Assembly: GCA_913055905.1 (NCBI GenBank)
Contig: CAJXLB010000002.1
Span: 1 to 64,000, forward strand
Length of the DNA stretch: 64,000 nucleotides
Direction: 5' to 3'
Source: an uncultured Winogradskyella sp.
GTDB taxonomy: Bacteria > Bacteroidota > Bacteroidia > Flavobacteriales > Flavobacteriaceae
How positions within the stretch are numbered: the stretch's first letter is position 1; each line of letters begins with the position of its first letter. The position numbers were made by a program, and so were the translations under genes. This document shows, piece by piece, positions 8,438 to 16,829 of the stretch. The notes beneath the pieces are model-generated. The model saw only the letters and a program-made list of their open reading frames with translations. It was not told the origin of the DNA and searched no databases.

Positions 8438-9886
8438 TTAATAATAAGCGTAGCGTCTCACTTTTGCAATATATTTGGCAAGACGTATAACCTGATGGCT
8501 GTAACCATATTCATTGTCGTACCAAATATAAAGAATCACATTTTTTCCATCTGGCCTTACAATAGTTGCCTTACTGTCATAGATGGATGGAGCGGAACTA
8601 CCAACTATATCGCTAGAGACGAGCTCGTCACTCATTTCATATTTAATCTGTTCAACTAAATTGCCTTCGAGTGCATATTTTTTCATAATGGTATTTAAGC
8701 TGTCCAATGATGTCTTCTTTTCTAATTGAAGATTCAAAATAGCCAAAGAGCCATTTGGCACAGGAACCCTAATTGCATTTGAGGTTAATTTGCCCTCTAA
8801 ACTTGGTAGAGCCTTACTCACAGCTTGCCCAGCTCCGGTTTCTGTGATAACCATGTTAAGACCTGCAGCGCGACCTCTTCTGTATTTTTTATGAAAGTTA
8901 TCTACTAAGTTTTGGTCATTGGTGTAGGCATGTATGGTTTCTAAGTGGCCGGATTTAATTCCAAAGGAATCTTCCATAGCCTTCAAAACAGGTGTTATGG
9001 CATTTGTGGTACAAGACGCTGCCGAGAATATATCTACCTTGTCTGGGTTGTGTTCTAAGTGGTTAACACCATGTACTATATTGGGTACACCCTTGCCTGG
9101 TGCTGTAAGAAGAACTTTTTCAACGCCTTTAGCCTTAAGGTGTCTGCCCAAACTTTCTTTATCTCTAAACGCACCAGTATTATCAATAACCAATGCATTA
9201 TTAATGCCGTAAGCTGTGTAATCTATGTCTTCTGGCGCATTGGATGAAATAACGTTTACCGTTGTACCGTTAATAATTAAAGCTTCATTTTCTGCATCTA
9301 CCGCAACCATTCCAGAAAAATCACCATGTACGGAATCATTTCTTAATAATGACGCTCTCTTCTCCAGTACGGTTTCATTTAGAGGTCCTCTGGTTACTAT
9401 GGCTCTTAGTCGTAGTTGACTGCCAGAACCAGTTCTTGTCATTAATTCGCGAGCCACTAATCTTCCGATTCGGCCAAAGCCGTATAGGACGACATCTTTG
9501 GGCTCAATGTCTTTATTGTTCTTAGCTTCACCTAATTTAGAGGCCACAAATTGGCGTGCATTGTTGTACTTTTGATCTTCTATGTGGTACTCATAGGTTA
9601 ATTTTCCAATATCTAATTTCGCGGGTGGCAAATTTAAATCGCTAATGGCCTGTGCAATCTCAACGGAATCAAATATTGAGATTGGTTTTTGCACAAATTC
9701 ACCAGCATATTCGTGAAGGTTCAATATTTCGCTCACATTTCTATCTATAAGCTGATTTCTAAATAAAACCAACTCTATAGACTTATCATACCATAAATCG
9801 CTGACGATTTTAATAAACTCGACCGTAGCTCTTCGTCTATCGGCTTGGAATGCTAGCTCTTTTTCGTAAGTGTTAGTGTGACCCAT
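8438..9886 (-). CDS. gap: glyceraldehyde-3-phosphate dehydrogenase, long form
   Basis: This GAPDH oxidises and phosphorylates glyceraldehyde-3-phosphate with NAD(P)+. At 482 residues it is far longer than the usual ~335. Residues 1-130 form an extra N-terminal region with no motif I recognise, followed by the Rossmann entry VVLYGFGRIGR (132-142), catalytic Cys292 in SAASCTTNAITPV and the IHAYTNDQ stretch with the catalytic-region histidine. Long GAPDHs of this type are known in Bacteroidota and some proteobacteria, so it is probably intact. Direction (glycolytic or gluconeogenic) cannot be told. It is monocistronic with a clear terminator. Confidence 0.93.
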   Translation of the reverse strand: MGHTNTYEKELAFQADRRRATVEFIKIVSDLWYDKSIELVLFRNQLIDRNVSEILNLHEYAGEFVQKPISIFDSVEIAQAISDLNLPPAKLDIGKLTYEYHIEDQKYNNARQFVASKLGEAKNNKDIEPKDVVLYGFGRIGRLVARELMTRTGSGSQLRLRAIVTRGPLNETVLEKRASLLRNDSVHGDFSGMVAVDAENEALIINGTTVNVISSNAPEDIDYTAYGINNALVIDNTGAFRDKESLGRHLKAKGVEKVLLTAPGKGVPNIVHGVNHLEHNPDKVDIFSAASCTTNAITPVLKAMEDSFGIKSGHLETIHAYTNDQNLVDNFHKKYRRGRAAGLNMVITETGAGQAVSKALPSLEGKLTSNAIRVPVPNGSLAILNLQLEKKTSLDSLNTIMKKYALEGNLVEQIKYEMSDELVSSDIVGSSAPSIYDSKATIVRPDGKNVILYIWYDNEYGYSHQVIRLAKYIAKVRRYAYY

Positions 9887-9915
9887 TTTTAGGTTAATTG
9901 ATTATTAATTTGGCG

Positions 9916-9923
9916 CAAAAGTA
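9916..9923 (-). promoter_or_regulatory. -7 box of the GAPDH gene
   Basis: Read on the minus strand this is TACTTTTG, an exact match to TAnnTTTG, placed 30 bp upstream of the GAPDH start codon. Confidence 0.55.
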
Positions 9924-9963
9924 ATATATTTCAAACGTTTTCGTAACACCTTTGGTCGAAAAT

Positions 9964-9998
9964 AAAAACCCTTTGAAGATTTGCCTTCAAAGGGTTTT
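9964..9998 (-). terminator. terminator of the DegQ-type protease gene
   Basis: A near-perfect AAAACCCTTTGAAG/CTTCAAAGGGTTTT stem with a short loop lies 27 bp past the protease stop. T runs flank both sides, so it could work in both directions. Its position makes it the protease terminator. Confidence 0.9.
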
Positions 9999-10024
9999 TT
10001 TGTAACAGATAAAATGGCTTTTTA

Positions 10025-11425
10025 TCAGAACCTATAGATTAGTTTTTCACCTTCCTTATTTATCACTTCCACAAACATAGGCTTATTATAATCTCTTGTT
10101 TTAATTGCCTTTTGAACATCATCTATGGAGTAGAGTTTTTGTCCATTGATTTTAGTTACAATGCCACCTTCTTCTATACCATCTTGTTTAAGGTAGGGTT
10201 CGTATTCATCGTTAAAATCTGAAATTTTAACACCATATTCAATATTGTAACGTTCCAAGTCGCTTTGTGATGCATTTCTAACTTCACCGATAGGTTGTAG
10301 TAGGGTTACTGTAGGTTTTAGAAGCGTTACAGGAACAACTTCTATATTGCCATCCCTAAGTAAGGTAACCTTAACAACATCATTTGGACTTTTGGTTTTT
10401 AGGTATCCGGCTAAATCTGAAAATTTGTTGATTTCTATGTTATCAATTTTCTTAATGATATCACCACTTCTAATGCCAGCCATTTTAGCTCCAGTATCTT
10501 CTTGAACATCGCTTACGTAAAATCCTTGAGTTGTATCTAGGCCGTTTTCTTCAGCAAACTTGCTATTTATAGTTCCTCCAACGACGCCAAGCATTCCGTT
10601 TTGAACATTACCATACTCCATAATGTCATTTACTATCTTTCTGGCAATATTGCTGGGAACAGCAAATGAATAGCCTATGTATGAGCCTGTTCTAGATGAT
10701 ATGGCCGTGTTAATACCAATTAAATCGCCGTTTATATTCACCAATGCTCCTCCTGAATTTCCAGGGTTCACAGCGGCATCTGTTTGGATAAAAGACTGCG
10801 TATTTTGGCCAGATAGGTCTCTAGATTTTGCGCTTATGATACCAGCCGTTACTGTAGAGTTAAGGTTAAAAGGGTTTCCTACCGCGAGTACCCATTCGCC
10901 AACTTTTGCATTATCTGAGTTGCCGAAAGCCAAAAACGGTAAATCCTCATCGGTTTCTATCTTCAACAGAGCAATGTCTGTAGCTTCGTCGGCACCAATA
11001 AGTTCGGCACTGAAGACTTTATTGTTATTCAGTGTAATGCTAATTTCTGCAGCATCCCTTATCACGTGGTAATTCGTTACAATATATCCAGTAGGCGAAA
11101 TTATAACACCACTTCCTGTACCGATTTGAGCTCTTCTAGGATTTCGCCCTGAGAATAAATCGTACATGGTCATTGGGGCACTTACAATAGCCGTATTTTT
11201 AACGTGTACAACGGCATCAATGGATTTTTCAGCAGCTGTAACAAAACTTGGTGCATCCAATGCATTAATTGACGCATTGTTGTACGTTGGAACATAGGTT
11301 GGAGTATCAGCAGCTTTTTCAATAACCAAAGGTTGTTCGTTAGTTTCAAGCAACAACTTATAGCCTCCTAGGGTTAACAATCCACCCAAGGCAGAAACAC
11401 ACACTAAGATTACAATCTTCTTCAT
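10025..11425 (-). CDS. DegP/DegQ-family periplasmic serine protease
   Basis: This HtrA-type protease/chaperone deals with misfolded envelope proteins. The 466-residue protein has an N-terminal membrane or signal segment (about 4-24), a trypsin-like domain with catalytic His120 (TNYHVI), Asp150 (ATDIALLK) and Ser224 (GNSGGAL), then two PDZ domains (about 275-365 and 385-466). The length and layout match the Do family. It is divergent from dapF; the shared 146-bp region has three TTTAACG repeats that may bind a regulator. DegP and DegQ cannot be told apart here. Confidence 0.94.
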   Translation of the reverse strand: MKKIVILVCVSALGGLLTLGGYKLLLETNEQPLVIEKAADTPTYVPTYNNASINALDAPSFVTAAEKSIDAVVHVKNTAIVSAPMTMYDLFSGRNPRRAQIGTGSGVIISPTGYIVTNYHVIRDAAEISITLNNNKVFSAELIGADEATDIALLKIETDEDLPFLAFGNSDNAKVGEWVLAVGNPFNLNSTVTAGIISAKSRDLSGQNTQSFIQTDAAVNPGNSGGALVNINGDLIGINTAISSRTGSYIGYSFAVPSNIARKIVNDIMEYGNVQNGMLGVVGGTINSKFAEENGLDTTQGFYVSDVQEDTGAKMAGIRSGDIIKKIDNIEINKFSDLAGYLKTKSPNDVVKVTLLRDGNIEVVPVTLLKPTVTLLQPIGEVRNASQSDLERYNIEYGVKISDFNDEYEPYLKQDGIEEGGIVTKINGQKLYSIDDVQKAIKTRDYNKPMFVEVINKEGEKLIYRF

Positions 11426-11447
11426 AATTATAGGTTTTCTATGTTTG

Positions 11448-11508
11448 TTTAACGTTTAAATTATAGTATTTATTTAATATCGATTTTAATTTTAACGACT
11501 ATTTAACG
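11448..11508. promoter_or_regulatory. triple TTTAACG repeat in the degQ/dapF divergent region
   Basis: TTTAACG occurs at 11448-11454, 11491-11497 and 11502-11508. The last two are 11 bp apart, about one helical turn, as for a dimeric regulator site. No known regulator is assigned. Confidence 0.35.
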
Positions 11509-11555
11509 TCACTATTTACAAGAGTTAGCGCCGTATTTAGATATTCCAAATACAC

Positions 11556-11563
11556 TATATTTG
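11556..11563 (+). promoter_or_regulatory. -7 box of dapF
   Basis: TATATTTG is an exact match to TAnnTTTG. It ends only 8 bp before the dapF ATG, implying a very short leader. Confidence 0.6.
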
Positions 11564-11571
11564 CATAACAT

Positions 11572-12354
11572 ATGATTACAGAGTTTTACAAATATCAAGG
11601 AACTGGAAACGATTTCATTATAATTGATAATCGCACTAACCAAATAGACAAAAATGATACCAAACGTATCAGGGAGCTGTGTGACAGACGATTTGGCATT
11701 GGAGCAGATGGATTTATTCTATTGGAAAATGACGAATTTTCAGATTTTAAGATGGTGTATTTCAATGCAGACGGTAGGTTGAGTACCATGTGTGGCAATG
11801 GAGGTCGCTGTATAACAGCCTTTGCCAAGCATTTAGGAATTATTGAAAGCAAGACTTCCTTTTCTGCGGTAGACGGAATACATGAGGCTCAAATTGATGG
11901 AGCTGTAGTCAGTTTAAAAATGCAAGATGTAGACAGGGTTGAGGTATTTGACTCGCATTTATTTTTAGATACAGGTTCCCCACATCATGTAGAGATTATT
12001 AATGACCATCTTGAGAAATTAGATGTAAAAACCGAAGGTTTTAAAATTAGATATGGCGAACCCTATGGTGAAGAAGGGTCAAATGTCAATTTTGTCGAAC
12101 AACGCTCCAAAGACACTTTTGCTGTCCGCACCTACGAGCGTGGTGTGGAAGATGAAACGCTGTCATGTGGCACAGGTGTTACCGCTGTAGCATTAGCCAT
12201 GCATAATGCTAAGCGAACGATGGAGAATGAGGTGGTACTAGAGACTCGTGGAGGGAAATTACGTGTAAGGTTTAAGCCAACACAAAAGGGCTACGAGGAC
12301 ATTTGGCTTGTAGGTCCAGCAGTACAAGTATTTAAGGGTAGTTTTCAATGGTAA
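11572..12354 (+). CDS. dapF: diaminopimelate epimerase
   Basis: DapF interconverts LL- and meso-diaminopimelate, the last epimerisation in the lysine/peptidoglycan pathway. The 260-residue protein has both catalytic cysteines in their motifs: MCGNGGRC (about residues 74-81) and LSCGTGVTAVAL (about 200-211). The N-terminal FYKYQGTGNDFIIID is typical. It overlaps the next gene by 7 bp, so the acetyltransferase, mltG and DUF2279 probably share its transcript. Confidence 0.97.
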   Translation: MITEFYKYQGTGNDFIIIDNRTNQIDKNDTKRIRELCDRRFGIGADGFILLENDEFSDFKMVYFNADGRLSTMCGNGGRCITAFAKHLGIIESKTSFSAVDGIHEAQIDGAVVSLKMQDVDRVEVFDSHLFLDTGSPHHVEIINDHLEKLDVKTEGFKIRYGEPYGEEGSNVNFVEQRSKDTFAVRTYERGVEDETLSCGTGVTAVALAMHNAKRTMENEVVLETRGGKLRVRFKPTQKGYEDIWLVGPAVQVFKGSFQW

Positions 12355-12878
12355 CGCTCAAGGGACAACATATTTATTTAAGGGCATTAGAACCTGAAGA
12401 CTTGGATTTAATCCACGACATTGAAAATAACACGGCCTTTTGGGAGATAAGCGATACTATAACACCATTTTCAAGGTATGTTGTTAAGCAATATTTAGAA
12501 AACTCCCATAAAGATATTTTTGAAGCAAAACAGTTGCGTCTTGTTATATGCACTAAAACGAATGAACCAATTGGACTCATAGACCTATTTGATTTCGATT
12601 TTAAAAATAGAAGGGCAGGAGTAGGTATAATCATTAATGAATCTAAAAATAGAAATAAAGGTTTTGGCGCAGAAGCGTTAAGACTGCTCACAGCATACAG
12701 TTTCAATATGCTTCAACTGCATCAATTGTATGCTGATGTTGATGCTAACAACGCTAAAAGCTTAAATCTATTTAAAAGTCAAGGATTTACTGATGCTGGC
12801 CTTAAGAGGGATTGGCGTTTTGATGGTCATAAATATTATGATGTTTGTCTATTGCAAAAAATTAAAGGCGTAAACTAA
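12348..12878 (+). CDS. GNAT family N-acetyltransferase (RimJ/RimL-like)
   Basis: This 176-residue protein has the acetyltransferase pattern: IYLRALEPEDLDLI at the start, GLIDLFDFDFKNRRAGVGIII as the central strands, NRNKGFGAEALRLL as the acetyl-CoA loop, and NAKSLNLFKSQGFTDAG near the end. The RimJ/RimL subgroup often acetylates protein N-termini or small amines, but the substrate is unknown. It overlaps dapF by 7 bp, and its stop shares a base with the mltG start (TAATG), so translation is probably coupled. Confidence 0.88.
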   Translation: MVTLKGQHIYLRALEPEDLDLIHDIENNTAFWEISDTITPFSRYVVKQYLENSHKDIFEAKQLRLVICTKTNEPIGLIDLFDFDFKNRRAGVGIIINESKNRNKGFGAEALRLLTAYSFNMLQLHQLYADVDANNAKSLNLFKSQGFTDAGLKRDWRFDGHKYYDVCLLQKIKGVN

Positions 12879-13924
12879 TGTATATCAAAAGAATTCTCTG
12901 GGCAATCGCTCTAATTGGTTTGGTGGTTTTTGGAAGTATTGCTTACTATATCTACAGCGCAATGTTTAAGCCAAATACAAACTTCAATAACGAGGTGGCT
13001 TACATTTATATTCCAAGTGACGCCACTTACAGTGACGTAAGGGAAGAACTTTCACCCTTATTAAAAAATATAGAAACCTTTGATGCTTTGGCCAAACAGA
13101 AAAAGTATACCCAGAATATTAAAGCGGGAAAGTTTGCCATTAAGAAGGATATGACTAATAATGATATCATCAATTCCATTAGAGTAGGCAAGGGTTTGGA
13201 AGTAGTAATTTCATTCAATAACCAAAATAGTTTAGAGGATTTGGCGGGACGAATAAGTACTGAAATTGAAGCCGATAGTTTGGAATTGCTGCGTGCCATG
13301 ACCGATCAGAATTTTCTTAGCTCCAATTCTTTTAATAATGAAACAGCATTGAGTATGTATTTGCCTAATAGCTATAAGTTTTTTTGGAGTACTTCCGGAG
13401 AGGAGTTTAGAGATAGAATGCTCGCGGAATATAAACGCTTTTGGACTGAGGCTCGCCTAAAAAAGGTTGAAGATATCGGGTTAACACCGCAGCAAGTTGT
13501 GACTTTGGCGTCCATAGTGCATGAAGAATCCAAAAAAGTAGAAGAACAACCAAGAGTTGCTGGTGTTTATTTAAATAGGTTGCGTTTAGGTATGCCATTA
13601 CAAGCCGACCCAACACTGAAATTTGCTGCTTATCAATTACCAAAGTACCAAGGAACTGTAATTCGCAGGGTTCTAAATGAACATAAAGAAATAGATTCTC
13701 CATATAACACCTACAAATATTCAGGATTACCTCCCGGACCGATTGCCATGCCTGACCTTTCTGCGATAAGGGCCGTGCTCAGTGCAGAAAAGCATAGTTA
13801 TTTATATTTTGCTGCTGATGCCAATCGATTAGGCTACCATAAATTTGCAAAGAATTTATCTCAGCATAATAGAAACGCAAGGGAATATCAGCGGTATTTG
13901 TCATCCCAAGGTATAAATCGTTAG
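12878..13924 (+). CDS. mltG: endolytic transglycosylase MltG
   Basis: MltG cleaves nascent glycan strands in the periplasm and so sets peptidoglycan chain length. The 348-residue protein has one N-terminal membrane helix (about 7-28) and a YceG domain with LASIVHEESKKVEEQPRVAG (about 210-229), which contains the catalytic glutamate, then YLNRLRLGMPLQADPT and the closing SPYNTYKYSGLPPGPI stretch. It is linked to dapF in this operon, so precursor synthesis and wall remodelling are adjacent. Confidence 0.96.
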   Translation: MYIKRILWAIALIGLVVFGSIAYYIYSAMFKPNTNFNNEVAYIYIPSDATYSDVREELSPLLKNIETFDALAKQKKYTQNIKAGKFAIKKDMTNNDIINSIRVGKGLEVVISFNNQNSLEDLAGRISTEIEADSLELLRAMTDQNFLSSNSFNNETALSMYLPNSYKFFWSTSGEEFRDRMLAEYKRFWTEARLKKVEDIGLTPQQVVTLASIVHEESKKVEEQPRVAGVYLNRLRLGMPLQADPTLKFAAYQLPKYQGTVIRRVLNEHKEIDSPYNTYKYSGLPPGPIAMPDLSAIRAVLSAEKHSYLYFAADANRLGYHKFAKNLSQHNRNAREYQRYLSSQGINR

Positions 13925-13927
13925 AAA

Positions 13928-14830
13928 TTGAAACATGTACTAACAGTTTTTGGTTTATTATTAGCATTAAATCTCGTCTACACCCAAAGTAGCATAAATC
14001 AATTTCTAACACCTTCAGACTCACTTAACACAAAAAGAAAAAGAGCTGTTGTAATTACAGAAGCAACACTAGCATCTTTAAGCCTAATTGGCTTAAATCA
14101 ACTATGGTACCAAGATTATGAACGCTCTAGCTTCAAAGTTGTAGATGACTCCAATGAATGGCTTCAAATGGATAAGTTTGGCCATACGTTTTCCGCATAT
14201 CACTTAGGACGACTCACAGGAAACAGCTTACGCTGGGCAGGTGATAGTCAAAGTAATCAGATTTTGTATGGGGCTGCATTTGGACTGGGATTTCTTACAG
14301 CTGTTGAAGTCATGGACGGTTTTTCTGAAGAATGGGGTTTTTCCTGGTCTGATATGGCTGCTAATGCTCTGGGCACAGGACTTTATGCGAGTCAAGAATT
14401 ATTATGGCAAGAACAGCGGGTACTTCTAAAATATTCCTTTCATAGGACGTCTTTTGCTGAGCAACGACCTGAACTATTGGGAGATGGATTACATGAGGAG
14501 TTGTTAAAGGATTACAATGGCCAGACCTATTGGCTAAGCGCTAATATCGAAGCTTTCTTAAAAACGGACGCACTACCAAAGTGGCTTAATTTGGCCTTTG
14601 GTTATAGTGGAGATGGAATGTTGACAGGAGACCCTAATGATGTCATGTTTCCAAATCAAAATAGGATTCGTCAGTACTTTTTGAGCTTAGATGTAGATTT
14701 GAGTAGAATTAAAACAAATTCAGCCATTTTACGAACTGTTTTTGATGTTTTGAATTTGATTAAGGTGCCGCTGCCCACACTTCAAATTAATAGTACAGGA
14801 CAATTAAAATGGCACTTATTTTACTTTTAA
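13928..14830 (+). CDS. DUF2279 family protein
   Basis: This 300-residue protein has a probable signal peptide (about 1-19) and the DUF2279/YfiM-like core: LQMDKFGHTFSAYHLGRL (about 79-96), YGAAFGLGFLTAVEVMDGF and WSDMAANALGTGLY. This suggests an outer-membrane-associated protein with several short hydrophobic segments. The only reasonable start is TTG, 3 bp after the mltG stop. The family has no established function. Position suggests an envelope role. Confidence 0.8.
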   Translation: MKHVLTVFGLLLALNLVYTQSSINQFLTPSDSLNTKRKRAVVITEATLASLSLIGLNQLWYQDYERSSFKVVDDSNEWLQMDKFGHTFSAYHLGRLTGNSLRWAGDSQSNQILYGAAFGLGFLTAVEVMDGFSEEWGFSWSDMAANALGTGLYASQELLWQEQRVLLKYSFHRTSFAEQRPELLGDGLHEELLKDYNGQTYWLSANIEAFLKTDALPKWLNLAFGYSGDGMLTGDPNDVMFPNQNRIRQYFLSLDVDLSRIKTNSAILRTVFDVLNLIKVPLPTLQINSTGQLKWHLFYF

Positions 14831-14884
14831 CCGATGTTTTGTGTATTTGGTCGTTGATTTTGTCTAGTGATTGAAGAACCACCG

Positions 14885-14892
14885 TATCTTTG
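14885..14892 (+). promoter_or_regulatory. -7 box upstream of the transglycosylase-like gene
   Basis: TATCTTTG matches TAnnTTTG exactly and lies 56 bp before the ATG at 14949, with T-rich TTTTG sequence upstream near 14858. Confidence 0.5.
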
Positions 14893-14948
14893 CACTCAAT
14901 TTTAGTAAAGCGATTTGGGGAAGTGTTTTACTAATAAAATGAGCTGTT

Positions 14949-15605
14949 ATGATTAAAAATAGCATTAGAAATTTTATTTGGCCCTTCTCAATTTGTTTTA
15001 TTTTGGCATTAGCCCTATATCCTAATGCAAGATTAAATCCAGAACACTACTCCACTGAGGGCTTAGACCTAGATTATAATATTTCCAAAGAGTTGGCGCT
15101 TGTATCAGATGATACGGAGCTTGAGCATCATTCTTATACGCCAGAATTAGGAAAGTCTTTTGAGGGCTTTAAGGAGGCACTAGGTTTTAAGGAATCTAGA
15201 GGAGATTATTTTACGGTGAATACACTTGGTTATCTCGGTAAGTATCAATTTGGAGCAGAGACCTTGAAATTATTGGGTATTTACAACCCAAGTTATTTTT
15301 TAAATACACCAGAACTACAGGAAAAGGCCTTTATCGCTAATGCAGAACGCAATAAATGGATATTGCGCAAGGATATTAAGCGTTTTGAGGGTAAGGTTAT
15401 TTCTGGTGTAAAAGTTACAGAGTCTGGCATACTTGCCGCAGCTCATCTTGCTGGGCCAGGAAGTGTGAAAAAGTTTCTTAGGAGTTACGGCGACCATAAT
15501 TTTTCTGATGCCTACGGTTCTACGGTAAAATATTACATGAAAAAATTTAGTGGTTATGATACGTCTCGTATTGTACCTAAAAAAAGAGCCAAGGCAATTC
15601 TTTAA
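14949..15605 (+). CDS. lytic-transglycosylase-like peptidoglycan protein
   Basis: This 218-residue protein has one N-terminal hydrophobic segment (about 8-24), then a compact domain with EALGFKESRGDYFTVNTLGYLGKYQFGAETL (split: ESRGDY about 83-88, YLGKYQFG about 96-103) and GILAAAHLAGPGSVKKFL near 160. The E-S-R-G-Y arrangement and later A-A-H-L-G motif resemble soluble lytic transglycosylases, with the Glu of KESRG as likely catalytic residue. Similar genes are sometimes labelled LysM proteins, but I see no LysM repeat. Its stop overlaps the convergent methylase stop by 4 bp. Confidence 0.65.
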   Translation: MIKNSIRNFIWPFSICFILALALYPNARLNPEHYSTEGLDLDYNISKELALVSDDTELEHHSYTPELGKSFEGFKEALGFKESRGDYFTVNTLGYLGKYQFGAETLKLLGIYNPSYFLNTPELQEKAFIANAERNKWILRKDIKRFEGKVISGVKVTESGILAAAHLAGPGSVKKFLRSYGDHNFSDAYGSTVKYYMKKFSGYDTSRIVPKKRAKAIL

Positions 15606-16318
15606 TCTTGCTGTAAAATAAAAATTGCTGGTCTTTTGTGAAAATCTTCCTTATTGCCCTTCCATTGTTCTACAGTCTGTGTTTTGATGTATTGTGTGGG
15701 CAGGGTAAGGTCACAAGCTATACATAGTCTCGTGTCTTTATTGAGAAATTTGGTTATGTCTTCCAACATTTTCATATTCCTATAAGGCGTTTCAATAAAA
15801 ATTTGAGCTTGATTATTGTCTTTGGAGAGTTTTTCCAACTGTTTTAATCGTCGCTTACGGTCATTTCTGTCTATAGGAAGATAGCCGTTAAAAGAAAAGT
15901 TTTGACCGTTCATGCCAGAAGCCATTAAAGCCAAAACTATTGATGACGGGCCAACCAAGGGCATAACTTCAATTCCCATTTGATGTGCTAACCTTACAAT
16001 GTCAGAACCAGGGTCAGCTATGGCAGGGCAACCAGCTTCAGAGATGAGGCCAACGGATTCCCCTTTTAGGCATATATCTAAATAGCTGTTCCGTTCTTCT
16101 TCGGTGGTATATTTATTAAGAATATTTATGTGCAGTGAAGGCTGTGATTTATTTGAGGAAACCCTTTTTATAAATCGTCGTGCCGTTTTTTCGTTTTCAA
16201 CAATGTAATAGTCTACCTCTTCAATAATTTTTTTGATGGATATTGGGAGCACCTCTAAAGGAGGATTGTCGCCTAAGCGTGTTGGGATGAGATAGAGTTT
16301 GCCTTTGTCGCCTTCCAT
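15602..16318 (-). CDS. RsmI-like SAM-dependent methyltransferase (tetrapyrrole methylase family)
   Basis: This 238-residue protein has the tetrapyrrole-methylase fold: GKLYLIPTRLGD at the start, SVGLISEAGCPAIADPGSDIV (about 91-110), MPLVGPSSIVLALMASG and IFIETPYRNMKML. It is shorter than RsmI (~285 residues) and lacks its C-terminal extension. This is the short RsmI paralogue of Bacteroidota, so 16S rRNA C1402 2'-O-methylation is possible but unproven. The conserved neighbourhood is dnaA, the phosphatase, then this gene. Confidence 0.85.
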   Translation of the reverse strand: MEGDKGKLYLIPTRLGDNPPLEVLPISIKKIIEEVDYYIVENEKTARRFIKRVSSNKSQPSLHINILNKYTTEEERNSYLDICLKGESVGLISEAGCPAIADPGSDIVRLAHQMGIEVMPLVGPSSIVLALMASGMNGQNFSFNGYLPIDRNDRKRRLKQLEKLSKDNNQAQIFIETPYRNMKMLEDITKFLNKDTRLCIACDLTLPTQYIKTQTVEQWKGNKEDFHKRPAIFILQQD

Positions 16319-16348
16319 GAATCAAAATTAAGGAAATGATCTAAATCT

Positions 16349-16816
16349 TTATCTAAAAGTTTGGGCAATCAACTTATTGGCTATGATGTCACAGGTTTCA
16401 TTAGCAAGTTTAAAGACAAGTTCAAAATCTGTAAGGTCACCATAATAGGGATCTGGAACGTTTTTAACTTTGGCGTTTTCATTTTCATCTAGAAACAACT
16501 TTACCTTAGACCTATGTTCCTCTTTTGTCGCTAATTTTAGGATGTCTGAATAATTGGATTCATCCATAGCATAAATGTAATCAAAGGTGTCTAAGTCCGA
16601 TCTTAAAAACTGTCTAGCACTTTGAGGCCTAATATCAATGCCATTTAATTGTGCTATTCTAATAGATCTTTTATCCGGTTGTTCGCCTATGTGATAGGAA
16701 GCAGTTCCTGCAGAATCAACATAAAAATAAGAAGGGTCTAGTTTAGACTGAAGGATGCCATGCGCCAAGGGTGACCGGCAAATATTACCTAAACACACCA
16801 TTAAAATTTTGGTCAC
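16349..16816 (-). CDS. low-molecular-weight protein-tyrosine-phosphatase
   Basis: This 155-residue cytoplasmic phosphatase has the P-loop MVCLGNICRSPLAHG (about 7-21) with nucleophile Cys8 or so in C-L-G-N-I-C-R-S, and the general-acid aspartate in NVPDPYYG (about 117-125). All LMW-PTP residues are present. Substrates are probably phosphotyrosine or phosphoarginine proteins. It lies 13 bp downstream of dnaA and shares its transcript. Confidence 0.95.
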   Translation of the reverse strand: MTKILMVCLGNICRSPLAHGILQSKLDPSYFYVDSAGTASYHIGEQPDKRSIRIAQLNGIDIRPQSARQFLRSDLDTFDYIYAMDESNYSDILKLATKEEHRSKVKLFLDENENAKVKNVPDPYYGDLTDFELVFKLANETCDIIANKLIAQTFR

Positions 16817-16829
16817 GACGAATTGGATT

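Noticed and set aside
10677-11072. 131-codon open frame antisense to the protease gene
   Set aside because: It is a mirror of the catalytic domain coding strand, with no start context or family match.
13407-13703. 98-codon open frame antisense to mltG
   Set aside because: It overlaps the catalytic part of mltG on the other strand; no independent support.
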